64,000 nt of DNA from Bryopsis sp. KO-2023 (lineage: Eukaryota; Chlorophyta; Ulvophyceae; Bryopsidales; Bryopsidaceae), in the NCBI GenBank assembly GCA_030272585.1, contig BSYQ01000010.1:806001-870000 (forward strand), in the 5' to 3' direction. Positions 44,301 through 54,115 of this stretch are shown piece after piece. Numbering within the stretch: position 1 is the stretch's first letter; each line of letters opens with the position of its first letter. Both the position numbers and the translations under genes were made by a program. A model generated the notes under the pieces. That model worked only from the letters and a program-made list of their open reading frames with translations, was not told the origin of the DNA and did no database searches.

Positions 44301-45167
44301 AGCAAGTTCTACAAGGAGCTATTCAGGCTTCTCGGAACGGACCTCAGGATGTCAACAGCCCATCATCCTCAATCGGATGGGCAGAGCGAGGTTACCATCC
44401 GGACATTGGAGAACTTCCTTCGGCCTTACATTGAGGCTAGGCCGGAACGATGGAGCAGCTATTTGAGCACGGCCGAGTTTGCAGCCAACAATTCCATAAA
44501 CGCCACGACGAAGTACTCACCCTACTACCTCATGTTCGGACAGAACCCAAGGGGACTGAACATGGACCGATCGAACACGACTGTTGAGGCCGCGGACGCA
44601 ATGGTCTCACGAATGAATGACGACTTGAAGGACGCCAAGAAACACTATGCGACCGCTCAGGAACGCATGTGCCAAGTAGCCAACAAGAAGAGGAGGCACG
44701 TGGAGTTCCAGATCGGCCAGGAAGTGTGCCTGAGGAGTGCACATTTACCTTTGGCGGTGACCAAACACATACCGTCTAAGGTCAGGCGTCGATTCATTGG
44801 GCCTTTCCGTATTCAGGCTGTAATATCACCGGTAGCCTACAAGATCGGATTGCCTGAGTCGTGGAGATTGCATCCGGTATTTCACGTATCGAAGTTGAAG
44901 GAGTATCATCGGTCTGATGAGTTCGTAAGGGATGATCCTCCAGGCCCAGCATTGGTGGATGAGTTGTCAGGACAGGAAGAATTTGAGGTCGAGGCAATTC
45001 TCAGGACCAAAGGGACTGCAGGACGGAAAAGATACTTGGTGTTATGGAAGGGTTACCCGGCTCATGAGGCCACATGGGAACCACTGGAGAATCTGACGCA
45101 TTGTGCGGATATGCTGGCGGAATTTGAAATCAAGGACGCCCGCAATAAGAAAGAACCTCGGAAGTGA
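41286..45167 (+). CDS. Pol of the chromodomain gypsy element
   Basis: Protease ('AYVDSGSWDNYIS', 'MILGLPWL'), RT ('FCIDYRWLNQKT', 'FSRLDLRSGYWQM', 'PFGLTNAPP', 'VVFLDDLVVYS'), RNase H ('VTDASNIALGATL', 'ELLGISYAL', 'VADALSRR'), integrase (H-H-C-C 'HHDVPMSGHPG', 'CPTC'; D 'TTDLVTDLP', D 'IVSDRDPRF', E 'QSDGQSEVTIRTL') and a C-terminal chromodomain ('FEVEAILRTK', 'YLVLWKGYP', 'ATWEPLENL'). The chromodomain in this family binds histone marks and steers integration. First in-frame ATG is 41412, but expression by the frameshift is more likely. It appears intact. Confidence 0.93.
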   Translation: MKVRSTPPRATDKHIRGGKEGGRTKRKETKNGQEEQDSDGPDLQEDADGFEPRVNPTQDRQGRTDITPQDKASRPRVGRQQDEAPRQWGSPGDGDGESFSSNSPREGKTPREGGGTVQNKERSNFSFDFLGRTGPRHTDSKFTGFELEVKIGGELLIAYVDSGSWDNYISADVMKQFSLSTVGQPKRLVMADGSTQKTLGRVTKLQFSCGQAKFSSGFDVFPGMAYQMILGLPWLVQENPVMDFQNRTIQVRKGRTDILLPLNLSREVRSGDILGIQNTDMTSASDVFRGVRNRTHEAVMVVVNEIEDEEDAHAKDEVEKVVRPELSAGITRLLEDYRRVFAADLPKGTPPIRNGHEFEINLEPGTKPIFRPMYKLSPAELAEVRKQTEYMLDREIIRPSRSPWGAPILFAAKKDGGLRFCIDYRWLNQKTIKNRYPLPLPEELIDRLQGARVFSRLDLRSGYWQMPIREEDQAKTTFRTRYGHYEYKVVPFGLTNAPPQFMAMINDLFRDFHDRFMVVFLDDLVVYSKTMEEHEEHLKLVLDRLAKHNLYAKASKCSFAVSELDFVGHWITADGISPHRSKVSAVRDWEPLKNVAEVRSFLGMVSYYRRFIREYSRIAAPIQMLVKKDVPWQWGQAQQAAFEELKTKLTTAPVLLIPDPEKPYTVVTDASNIALGATLMQDGSDGLQPVAFLSRSLNTAERNYSAYERELLGISYALAQWRHYLEGAHAGVTVLTDHQPATHFLQQRVLSRTQTRWLKAGYFQSIKPKIVYIPGRSNVVADALSRRSHAHAVLEAKISPGEAEEWKVGLRADATLRPILSKLEKGETIPGYSLNHDGLLYYKDSTHQDQAPKVVVPANKRQVVLHDHHDVPMSGHPGVARTAEIVSRRYWWRGWRRAVDHYVRTCPTCQVMKTEHAKQKGLLNPLPIPTSKWEQITTDLVTDLPKSNGFTAVSVWVDRLTKMCKFVPCTKEISAKEYAELFLEKVFPTSGIPSVIVSDRDPRFTSKFYKELFRLLGTDLRMSTAHHPQSDGQSEVTIRTLENFLRPYIEARPERWSSYLSTAEFAANNSINATTKYSPYYLMFGQNPRGLNMDRSNTTVEAADAMVSRMNDDLKDAKKHYATAQERMCQVANKKRRHVEFQIGQEVCLRSAHLPLAVTKHIPSKVRRRFIGPFRIQAVISPVAYKIGLPESWRLHPVFHVSKLKEYHRSDEFVRDDPPGPALVDELSGQEEFEVEAILRTKGTAGRKRYLVLWKGYPAHEATWEPLENLTHCADMLAEFEIKDARNKKEPRK

Positions 45168-45484
45168 TGTAACCAGACATGGCGAAGGGGAAGTCGGAGA
45201 GAAAGATGATGTTACACAGCACTCACGTACAGGTTGGTATGGGACAACGTAAGCTGTACGATGAGGAGCTGAGGTGATGGAGGTGACTTCCGGCCATGAC
45301 TGCATCCTCTGAGGATGTCTGCCTGCTGATGCGGCCTGAGATCTCCAGTCAGGCCTGAGGGTAACTAAGCAATATAAGCAACAACAGGGGATAGGAAGTT
45401 ACAGCACACAGAGCCCAGGAGTAAACAGCAAAGAGCACAGAGCAAAAAGACCACCAGAGGAAACTCAGAAAGGAAACGGAAAAG

Positions 45485-46402
45485 ATGTCGGGTGTTGGAC
45501 TTCCAAACTGGCTTGCTCAGGCCCAGAAGGAAATTGAGTTGCGCGACCATCGTGTGCAGATGGCGGAGGAGAAAGTGGAAAAACTCGAACAGGAGTTGAC
45601 TCGTGTGAAAGCGGAACGGGCAGGCGTGTCGGAGGAGATGGTGGAAGAAGTTCGCGCGATGGGGAGAAAAATCGACGAGTTACAGAAATCCCACCAACGG
45701 ATTATGGACGTCTTGGAGGGACGACCCAAAGCGGCGGACCTTCCGAACCTTTCAACGCCTTCGTCGATCAGTGACAGCGAACCTACCGAAGACGACCAGG
45801 AAAAAGACACACCATCCTCGGATGACGACCCCATCCCGTTGCGCGCTGAGGATATCAAAACAGAGCCAGGACAACCCAAGCCGCTGCCAGCTCCAGAGTC
45901 GACTACCCTCCATCCGCAGTGTATGGGATGTGGAACCCGACGGCCCCTTCGCAGTGGCGACCACCCCCTCTGCCCAGCGCATTTCACTTGCCAGACCCAC
46001 TACACCGGGATGAAGCTGGCGCAGCGAGCGATGGAATGGTATAGCCAGGGGGTGCTTCCTAGCGTGGAGGTGATCCTGACGAACAAGTCCCCAGCCCAAG
46101 GAGAAGTGGAGAGAGTTCCAGACCCAGCGACCCCGGCAGCCAGATTCCCCTCGTGTCCCGTGTGCGCCAAGAAAGCGAATCGCGCTTGGTCAGGAAAGCT
46201 CAAGACGGATCTTCAGGAATGGGAAGGAGCTTACAGGAGAGCGGTCGGGTTGGAGCCGAGGAAAAGGGCGAAGCCAACGACGGAGTCGAGATCGGACGCA
46301 GCGGGAACCCAGGACGAGCCGGACGACACACCCAGGCCAAAGCGGCACACGGCGCAGCGGTCAGTGCCCCTTCCACCCAGGACCAGATCGAGCAAGAGGT
46401 AG
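45485..46402 (+). CDS. Extra ORF downstream of pol: coiled coil plus Cys-rich domain
   Basis: 305 residues, same strand, 317 nt after pol. A coiled coil (residues about 10-85, 'EEKVEKLEQELTRVKAER'), then a Ser/Asp/Glu-rich acidic region. Next comes a Cys/His cluster ('CMGCGTRRPL', 'HPLCPAHFTCQTH', later 'CPVC') that could bind zinc, then a basic tail ending 'RTRSSKR'. No membrane span or signal peptide, so not an envelope. Chromodomain gypsy elements normally end at pol. The clean open frame suggests selection; a nuclear or RNA/DNA-binding accessory protein is my guess. Confidence 0.7.
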   Translation: MSGVGLPNWLAQAQKEIELRDHRVQMAEEKVEKLEQELTRVKAERAGVSEEMVEEVRAMGRKIDELQKSHQRIMDVLEGRPKAADLPNLSTPSSISDSEPTEDDQEKDTPSSDDDPIPLRAEDIKTEPGQPKPLPAPESTTLHPQCMGCGTRRPLRSGDHPLCPAHFTCQTHYTGMKLAQRAMEWYSQGVLPSVEVILTNKSPAQGEVERVPDPATPAARFPSCPVCAKKANRAWSGKLKTDLQEWEGAYRRAVGLEPRKRAKPTTESRSDAAGTQDEPDDTPRPKRHTAQRSVPLPPRTRSSKR

Positions 46403-46996
46403 CGAGGAGCAGCTCAGAGTGCCAAGGGGAGAAAAAGGGGGAAGAAGAAAAAAAAAAAGGGGGTGTGGGTTATTGTTTTTGTTTTATCTTTTTCTGTGAG
46501 TTTCAGGCCTACTGAGAGGCATTTTTCTATTTGAGTTCAGGCCTAACTGAGAGGCATTTTTCCAGGGAGTGAATATGGGTGTGGTTCGTTTTTCTGACTA
46601 TTTGCTACACATTTGCAATACATGAGTGTGTTCTGTTATTTCTGTTTGGTATTTTGGGTATTCAGGCCCATTGGTTGTTTTCTTTTCAAAACATTCAGAT
46701 TCACTGATGTTGGGTTCAGTTGGGGAACATTTTCATGGACTGGGTCTGTGAGTGTTGGTTCTTTTTTTTTTTTGTGTGGATATTAACTCTGGACCTGAGT
46801 TTTCAGTTTTTCAGTTTTCAGTTTGGTGGAATACAAGGGCAGAATACCAAGGGGTTATTTGGGAAACATTTTTGAACAAACTATTTTGGTTTAACGGTTT
46901 TTTGTTTGATTGTATGTATGAGTGTGACCTTTGCTATGGTTCCTTTCGTTGAGTCCCAGGCCTTCGGGTCGAAGGCTCGGTGGGGGGGGGAGTGGT

Positions 46997-47632
46997 TGAT
47001 ATGAACCTGGTTCAGCTCAGGCCGAACAGGTCCCCAGTCAGACCCAGGAGCACTCGGTGCGGTTCTGTAGAATCGCATCGATGCGACTGACTCTCTGATG
47101 ACTCAGACTCAGGACGGACAAGTCCTGGCCATTGACATGGCCGCGGGTCCTATCAAATCCACGGCTTAGATTCGCAGTACCACTCAGAGTTCCGCGTCCT
47201 GGAACAGATGGTGCCATCTGTCCAGACCGCGTACCGCTGAGTGCCTCATGCATTATAGTCGGACAAGTGTCGTGTTAGGTCCCTGTAGGTTTTAGTGAGT
47301 CGTTGCTGAAGTTGAGACTGGGGTCACACACTTTCACAAACCAGAGAATTAATTTACAAGTGTTCTCTCTGAACTTAACCCCCTAGAACCCGTACTAACC
47401 CGTACTACACACTCGTACTGCACAATGAGTGCGATCAACGTATCATGTCGTATGGCCAGAGAGGTTGAGACGCTCTGGACCATACAACTGGGATTGTACA
47501 CAGCCTCAGGTTACAGGCTGTCAGGTTGGACTGAATACTTATTCGGACCAGACCTTCTTGTAAAACAACTTGGACTCGAAGAAAGACTTAGTCTCCCTCT
47601 TCCTGAACTGTAGTGAAAGCATCTTTATATCA
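46997..47632 (+). repeat. 3' LTR of the chromodomain gypsy element, interrupted
   Basis: Matches 38425-38882 except for 178 extra bp (47273-47450), which are a foreign solo LTR and one target copy. Confidence 0.9.
47273..47445. mobile_element. Solo LTR nested in the 3' LTR
   Basis: 173 bp starting TGTTAGG and ending GTATCA, flanked by TGTCG on both sides (47268-47272 and 47446-47450). This is what remains after recombination between the two LTRs of an inserted element. It is the youngest layer of the nest. Confidence 0.85.
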
Positions 47633-48250
47633 CCTGGAGCGCAACCCTTCATAAAACGTACGAACCACAGGAGGCAACAATTCCTGGGTAGAACCCCACA
47701 AATGAATAGCGGTTTGCAAACCGCTTGCAGCAGGTTGACCGTTCTGGTCGAATTCCCCTCGAGTTTTTAGTACCAAAAATTGGGAGGCCGCCAAATCAGT
47801 TGTACGCGACAATGCCACGAACCAGCCTACCAAGGCGCCACGCAACTCGTCCGCCACTTCGTGATGGGCGAGAAAAGCCGCAATAAACCCAGTGAGATCG
47901 AATAAGTAACTCACAACAGGGGCCCAATTTGATGCCTCGTGGGCAAACGACGACCTATCTCCCAATTGCGTTAACAACCGACCGCCCCTTGCTGTAGACC
48001 CAATATCGAACCAATGCCCAAATTGCACAGCTCCTGCAGGGCGATCCACTGGATTAGTGCGCAAGTGAGGCACACCGTTGGGCTCCACAGCGAACGACGT
48101 AACGTGCTCAGGCAACGAAAAGCCGTAAGAGCTCGCAGTCTCCAAAAAAGCCGGCCTCCAATTCTGGGGAACGTTGTGCTGCATACGACAGAACACCGCA
48201 ATAACGGGAGTCGTAGAAACGAGACACTCAAGTCTCGAGAGTTTAAACAC
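47633..48250 (-). CDS. Gag N-terminal part of the DIRS element
   Basis: Open from 48250 (or the next ATG at 48184, 'MQHNVPQNW') to the gypsy insertion site; about 180-206 residues ('SYLFDLTGFIAAFLAHHEVADELRG'). Position before RT and after repeat A1 marks it as gag. The rest is at 38294-38424. Confidence 0.7.
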
Positions 48251-48273
48251 GCAAGTGTATACGTTTTCAAAAA

Positions 48274-48433
48274 AGAAAACGAGATGAAACTACAGCTCCC
48301 AACTGTGAATAAATACTAACTGCTGCTCAAAAGCACACTGCCAGCCTATCACATCTTGGAACTAGTCTTTCCCCACCCTGGAGCCGAGACTCACTCGTTA
48401 TTTAATCTCCTCTACTTAATGTAACGTCCCATT
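48274..48433 (-). repeat. DIRS repeat A1 (5' terminus of the element)
   Basis: 160 bp matching 30547-30706; marks the right limit of the nest. Confidence 0.85.
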
Positions 48434-49353
48434 CTTGTCTAGTTTCCTGCTCTCCTACCAGCTGTCTGCTAGGACATAGTGCACAGCTGCTAGAAGTTAC
48501 CCAGGATTGTAACTGATTCTCATGAGTTCCACTATGCCTAGATATAAACATCCACAGACAAAAAGAAGGTACATCCCATGATCAAGTGCTGTGGAAGCTG
48601 ACAAATTGTGTTGAAGAAAATGTCACCATTGATAGAAAAACATTGTTCTGTTCTGTTATATTATTACAACCCACAGCAAAAGAGAGCCCTTACCCTCCAT
48701 GATGCTGGAACAAGGACAAAAAGATAAAAACGTTATGAACGTAAACCTGCTAATCGTAATTTAGCCATATCTTCTACGAGTAAAGCTAAATTGTTATATT
48801 TTTAGTGTTGGTGGAGTGTTGGCTTCAAAAAGCTGATCAGCCGCCACAACGTAGTTCAAGCCGCCTCTTGAGATGACCTCCTCCCTGGCCAGTACATGGG
48901 GACGTCCATTGGAACGTACCGACCCAGCAACTGGAGTCTTGTCTTCATACAGCGTACAACTCACAAGACTATTTATTCTGGACCCTGAGCCACTGAACCT
49001 CAATCGAGTTTTCAAGCGAAGTGCAGATTTGGAAGTCGTTCAGCAAAGTGTCGACGTGCGGGTGAGCAAGACACTGATTGAAAAACACTGATATGGTGGA
49101 GTTTGTCCGTTACATCTAACGGACGATCAACGCTTGCTTATTCTAAAATAAGCTAGCGAGATCTCGGAATCCTCCATGCCGTTATTGAAAATACCTGTTT
49201 GCGGATTTTTTTTTGAGCGGGCACAACACTCTCTGCGGAAAATATATAAAACAAGCACGTCCTTACGGACATTTTGTCTTGAGCAATGTGGATCTAAGTA
49301 AGATAAAAAGGGTGAAGGTTTTTGTACTGAAAAAAATCTTTGACTGTGGGCAG
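48434..49353. other. Spacer right of the transposon nest
   Basis: No firm gene. A minus-strand open stretch at 48794-49015, with a possible exon just upstream at about 49016-49090, has a coding look but matches no family I know. Confidence 0.4.
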
Positions 49354-49758
49354 ATGAGGATAATGCTCCGTTGGGTTTTGTGTGCAGTATGCTCGATTCT
49401 ACTGTTCTCAGAAGCGGGTGCACGTTATGGTTTCTTTGAAACGAAACGTCGTTGTTCATGTGGAAAAAGATGGAATTGTATAGATGATGTTTCCAAATGC
49501 CCCGCGCCAGGGAAAAGGGTCGTTCAGAAGGGGATCTTACTGGCAATTTGTGTTGCATCTGCAGCATTTTTCTGCTGGTGGTAAGCAGAAACTGAAAAAA
49601 AGTCCATGTTTTTTGTCCAATGATGATTTCTCAACATGACAGGATTCAGTACTCTGAAAACTCATTTTGAACTCTGCCTAAAGGTATCGGAATGAACGAA
49701 GGACTGAAACGTCCAATCTTTTACAAGTGTGGGGTACAAGTGCTGAATGAATGGTGGC
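49354..49758 (+). CDS. Possible small Cys-rich membrane protein, 2 exons
   Basis: Exon 49354-49580 encodes a signal peptide ('MRIMLRWVLCAVCSILLF'), a Cys-rich stretch ('CSCGKRWNCIDDVSKC') and a membrane span ('GILLAICVASAAFFCWW') ending at a GTAAGC donor. An acceptor before 49684 adds a short basic tail and a stop near 49758. It could instead be the first exon of the next gene, but phases do not match. Start could be upstream (49213). Family unknown. Confidence 0.4.
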
Positions 49759-50610
49759 ATGATGTTGGGGGCAGGCGCGACATAGTCGGTTTCATCAGAC
49801 GTAAGTTTAAGACGTGTTTTACAACCCGAACAAGAATTGCTGCTGAAACCAACTCAGGCAGCCGTCTTACAACAAGAGAAGCGGGATTGCAGGACGTGGC
49901 AAATCGAGCTCACAAAAGGATGTCCAGACAACCAGATCCAACCGTACGAGAGATACTACCCACCTCAGGCCGGTATGTTGTTCCATGTCGGAAAAATACA
50001 CATCCACCAGATGTCTAGACTTGTCGATCAGCCTGAGAACTGAGAGTTGGGTGGTTTTTAGAGTTCGCAAGTAAACACAGAAATTGTTTGTGTGTTGTTT
50101 TCTTTCTGCGCAGTTATGAGGGAGTGCAGACCAGCAAGTATGGGGATGTGGACGTGAGCTATGATTTCGTCTTCCATCCTGAAGGGGAAATCACAGGTAA
50201 AGCCACAGACGAGGGTGGCTGCTTTGAGGTAGGATATACCCCTTTGGTGACGTACAAACACGCGTATTGTGGCCCCATCTAAAAATTCGTTTTCTTGTTT
50301 TTACCGTCAGGTCAAGGGTTATTGTCGGAAAGGGAAACTCCTCTGGTGCGAAACAAGCCCTGGGGCAAACTATGCCGAAATTGAAAATGCTGATGAGTAC
50401 AAGGAATGTATCCTGAGGGAGAAACCAAGTCATATCGAAGTGCAAGCTTTTGTTTTTTACGAGGAGGTGTGGAGGATTTATGGAACGTGCTATACTTCCC
50501 ACTATACCATTGAAGATCTCCACCTGCAGCTAACAAGTGCCGATGAGAATATAGGCCCTCCAAAAATACGCCCATATGCAATCGACTGCTGCACCAACCT
50601 ACTGATGTAA
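49692..50610 (+). CDS. Predicted protein of unknown function, 3 exons
   Basis: Exons 49692-49972, 50114-50228 and 50311-50610 join in phase (2, 0), giving 231 residues. The last two exons look most surely coding: 'YEGVQTSKYGDVDVSYDFVF', 'HPEGEITGKATDEGGCFEVKGYC', then 'LLWCETSPGANYAEIE'. The 'G.YEG...F...G.I.G...D..G.F...G.Y' pattern resembles a small beta-rich repeat module seen in protist proteins. The 5' part is doubtful because two frames are open there and a strong internal donor (near 49800) exists. Confidence 0.5.
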
Positions 50611-51416
50611 AGTACTGCTCCTGCTGGGTGGTAGTTCTGGTATCAAATTGAACAAGAGCATGATGCTTCGTCCAAGGTTTTCTTCTAGTTTGAACGGAAA
50701 CTGTTGATTGAAACTGTATATTTATTGATTGATTAATTGATAGCTATTGTTGGGGGGAGGGGGAATATGTACAATTATCTAATCGTCACGTGATGAATTT
50801 GAAGTTGAAAACATTTTTGAGGCAGAAAAAGACACATGTGCTCGCATGTATTTTGGAGCAAAGTTTAAGTGAAAAAACGCAAGTGAACCTTGCAATATTT
50901 AGGATGGAAGTTTGTCTGTGTGTTAGAAATATTAATGCAGGTGGATGTTTTCCGCGCTATGTACCTGCCAGATTAAAACTTAGCGAAATGTCTGAAACTA
51001 GATTCGCTTTCACAATTTTGAATGCAATCCATTGGACGCAATATTTTTTGGTGGCTCTTGTGTGTAAGAATATTTGTGTCTGTCCAGCGTATGTGTGTGA
51101 ATGCAAACGACTGGGCGATATGTGGTATTTCTCTGTTGTTCGTTTCATTCGTGAAGGTTTCCATATCAACTAAAAAAATGACTTCTCCTATTAAGCAGCT
51201 GGAAGGGCCCAACAGTTTTGAGCAGAACAAAAAAAATCCTCGAGGCGATCAAGGTTCCCTTGAACAGATCTCTGTTTTAGCAAGAAGCTTGAGTTTATTT
51301 TCTGCACGAGTCCCCAACCCCACTGAATTCGCACATAGACCCTCAAGAAATGTTGAGACGTGTACACTATTGAGAAACAGTAAAAAAAAAGCCTCATTTA
51401 TTTTCGGAAGTCCCAC
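50611..51416. other. Intergenic, AT-rich
   Basis: No supported gene. Long frames on the plus strand here and to 51800 are partly the antisense of the WD40 ORF. Confidence 0.4.
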
Positions 51417-52016
51417 TCAAAACTCATGGCCGTGTCGAGACGCCACAGTAAGCTTTGCATCGTTCTCAACCCAAACTCCACTCTGCAAGCAATACACCCG
51501 AAATCGCCTCAGGGAGCACCCCTTTTCCACGTCCCACACATGGACTGCCCCGGCTTCCACCCCCCCTATTATCTTACCCCCACTCAACACAATCGACCCA
51601 ACAGCGCCGCCGAGTCCGTCAAGAACCCTCACGCAAACCCCGTTGTGGAGGTTCCACAAGCGAATCGTGCAATCTCGCGAACCACTGGCGATTGTAATAT
51701 CATGGACAACAACGCAAGACACCGCAGCCGAGTGCCCCTGCAGTTCTCGCAAGCATCGTTTCGTTGAAAGCTCCATCGCTTGCTCGAACTCGAATACGGG
51801 GTGATTTGGGGTCCTTGGCTGGGGACAGCCTGAACAAAACTTGCGGCTCATGGATGAACAGTCCACTCCGAGGAAAATTGATAACAGCGAAGGTTGGGGC
51901 ATTCGTTTTGAATTCGAATTAGGGACATCTCCACGAATAATTGCCGTCATTCGGTTCACACAACCCCCAACCGAATCAATCAACGGACACACACAGAAAC
52001 TCCCTAACATTCGCAA
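51417..52016 (-). CDS. WD40-repeat protein, short or partial
   Basis: A 199-codon frame with two WD40 blades: 'LQGHSAAVSCVVVHDITIASGSRDCTIRLWN', shown here only in part as 'GHSAAVSC...TIRLWN', and a second ending 'GAVHVWDVEKG'. A third blade begins ('VYCLQSGVWVEND') and is cut by a stop. WD40 propellers need about seven blades, so this is a truncated copy, a piece of a larger spliced gene, or a pseudogene. The N-terminal 80 residues lack a recognisable domain. The ATG choice (52016) is uncertain. Confidence 0.55.
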   Translation of the reverse strand: MRMLGSFCVCPLIDSVGGCVNRMTAIIRGDVPNSNSKRMPQPSLLSIFLGVDCSSMSRKFCSGCPQPRTPNHPVFEFEQAMELSTKRCLRELQGHSAAVSCVVVHDITIASGSRDCTIRLWNLHNGVCVRVLDGLGGAVGSIVLSGGKIIGGVEAGAVHVWDVEKGCSLRRFRVYCLQSGVWVENDAKLTVASRHGHEF

Positions 52017-52337
52017 CCGAAATTCTCACCATAAACATTCAATTCTTTTCCTGCCTCCCGCGGTTTTTCTCGATTGCTTTGACCATCGTGCTTGAACACT
52101 CTGGGCGGTTGCAGCAAAAAGAACCTGCATCTCGCATTGGCTGTCCACACGCGCGCGTGTCACTCTCCTTGCTCAACGACTGCCGTTCTTTGTGCACGCA
52201 GTTCGAGTGGTCATCGCTGGGGTCTGGGCGGAGAATGGGTAGGTCGTCTGCGCACAATCCAGACCGGATAAACCGGTCTTGTGTCGGAACATGCGTTGTG
52301 CTTGAAGCGCTCGTTGACGTTTTCTCGCTTTTACTTT

Positions 52338-54100
52338 ATGTTCGAAAGAGTAATGCTCAAGTTCCAGACGGTGAACGGGGGCTATTTCCTGGAAACTGAC
52401 ATTTTGTCTGTATGAAGGTGATTTCACTTTTCGTCCCTCTCCACAGCTACAGGCGGTGCCCACTATCTCAAGTTTGAGAAGGCGCCTGCCACACAGGTAA
52501 TTCGTCGACGAATTGAATTGCAGTCGGGACCGACTTCGGTTGTTCTGAATGTTACTTTTTTAGTCTCTTCAAACAAATGTATTGTAAAAAAAAAAATGAA
52601 GTGAAGTAAAATCAAAGATGTACTTGTGGTTGATTGGTAAAAATTAGAAATACGGTTCGGATGATCTGGGGAAGGAGGAGGGCGGACAAAGCAAGCCGAT
52701 ATAGGAAACAATTCGAGTTTGTCCTGTCCCTCAGGAGGGCCTTGATCAAGGTTTCATGAAACATAAAGATTCAGGCCTTACATTTTTGCTTTGTGAAGGC
52801 TGGAGGAGTATGACAGGTTCAGGGCGGAAATCCAGATTAAAACCTGGAAGCTGGACAAAAGGGAGGCCGACATTAGACTCCGGGGTGCCAGAATCGATCG
52901 GTGAGATCCATGTTTCTGGTAATTCTGGTCCATAGAGCTCCAGAATCTTATGTTTCATGTTTCATGCACAAACATAATTCATTTACAAGGAGCAAAACGG
53001 CCAGTTTTGTTCTTGGCGATCAGAAAGCCTTGATGTTCTCTTTTTGCTGCCCCTCCAAGAGTTTCCACCCACACCAAATTTACACATTTCTCGTCGTTTT
53101 CAAAGATTTTTTTTTCCTTTTGCAGGGAAGCTGCCCGTGTGGATGCTTGCAGCCGAGAAATCGAGGCCAAGCAGGAGCGGTTGGAGAAATTAGCAGCGGA
53201 GCTTCAAGCGAAGGAGGATATTTTGAAGCAACTTGAGCGCCGCTTGGCCGAGAAGGAGAGTCTCTTGTGCCAAAAAGAACAGAGCGTCCACCGGTGCGCA
53301 ATTTTCCTTTCGATTTGTTTCATTGTTTCTGAACAGGACTGTAAGAATGGATTGACCTCCAAAGAGATCTTTTGTGGAAGTTTATTCGTCTGAAAAAAAT
53401 GCTCAGCTCTAGGGAGGTTTTCAAAAGGGGGTGTTTTTGGTTGTCTTCCTAATACGTATCGATTCAAAAAGACAGAACAGAGGTTTTTTTTTTCTCAAGC
53501 CGTTTCCTTTTTTCGTTTCCACCGAAAAAGATTTTGTGGCGCTTATTTTTGCACGGGTGGATATTCCATGGTTTGAATCAACTCTTTGTGTTTGATATGT
53601 GCGCTTTCGCTCGTTGGGGCCTCACGCTCGACGCTTCTTTGCTTTTTCGTGTTCAGTTCTTGATGCAAACTCGCTTCTTTTCTTCAAAATCTTATTTTTG
53701 ACACCGTTCTTCGTGACAGGGTGGTGAAGGAACGCAAAACCGAAGGCGTCCGAGCCCAACAGGAGGTGGAGACAAGTGTTCAGGCCGCCTCTCCTTCTGT
53801 CGAGGCGGCTGGCCTCACGGCACCACCTGTTGTTTCAACTGATGCATCAATTGATGCGTTGGGCAAAGACGCCGAGGTGGAGGCAAGCCCATCCACGATC
53901 GCCGAAAGGAAGACAATCGTGGAGTCGACTGTGGTGACGAGCGGAAAGAGGAAAGCGAAACGGAGCAGGGAAAACGACGACTTTGTAAGTGTGTGATGAA
54001 TATGTTCCAGGAAAAATATACTTTTTCGTATTGTCTATTGATTGTGGTGTGTGTGTGACTTCAGGCACAAGATTTGGAAAGACCGCGAAAACGCCGCTAA
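52338..54100 (+). CDS. Coiled-coil protein with nuclear-type basic tail, 7 exons
   Basis: Exons 52338-52409, 52447-52496, 52648-52750, 52806-52900, 53126-53293, 53720-53984 and 54065-54100. They sum to 789 nt, or 262 residues, and every junction keeps frame. Exons 3-5 are Arg/Lys/Glu-rich and helical ('REIEAKQERLEKLAAELQAK', 'LKQLERRLAEKESLL'), a clear coiled coil. Exon 6 is Ala/Ser/Thr/Val-rich and disordered. The C-terminus has two basic clusters ('GKRKAKRSREN', 'RPRKRR') like nuclear localisation signals. The family is not recognised. The first exon is the least certain. Confidence 0.72.
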
Positions 54101-54115
54101 TGTGGCTGGGTCTGG

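Larger units (their letters stand above)
38425..47632 (+). mobile_element. Chromodomain Ty3/gypsy retrotransposon inserted in the DIRS gag
   Basis: Bounded by LTRs that start TGATATGAACC and end TTTATATCA, with target duplication CCTGG (38420-38424 and 47633-47637). The left LTR is 458 bp; the right is 636 bp only because a 173-bp solo LTR plus 5 bp sits in it. Outside that insert I see no LTR difference, so the insertion is recent. Carries gag, pol with chromodomain, and an extra downstream ORF. A G-rich polypurine tract (about 46978-46995) precedes the 3' LTR. Confidence 0.93.
30362..48433 (-). mobile_element. PAT-like DIRS retroelement (tyrosine recombinase), split by two LTR insertions
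   Basis: Read on the minus strand, the order is A1 (48274-48433), gag, RT/RNase H, tyrosine recombinase, B1 (30704-30759), A2 (30547-30706), a 129-bp spacer, B2 (30362-30417). This A1-ORFs-B1-A2-B2 plan is the split-direct-repeat structure of PAT/Ngaro-type DIRS elements. They insert by recombinase and leave no target duplication; none is seen here. Two LTR elements with their own target duplications interrupt it. The original element was about 4.5 kb. Confidence 0.88.

Noticed and set aside
45485..46402. Envelope gene downstream of pol
   Set aside because: No signal peptide, membrane span or furin-like site; the protein looks nuclear or cytosolic.
51022..51804. 260-codon plus-strand ORF
   Set aside because: Its second half is the antisense of the WD40 ORF; no domain seen.
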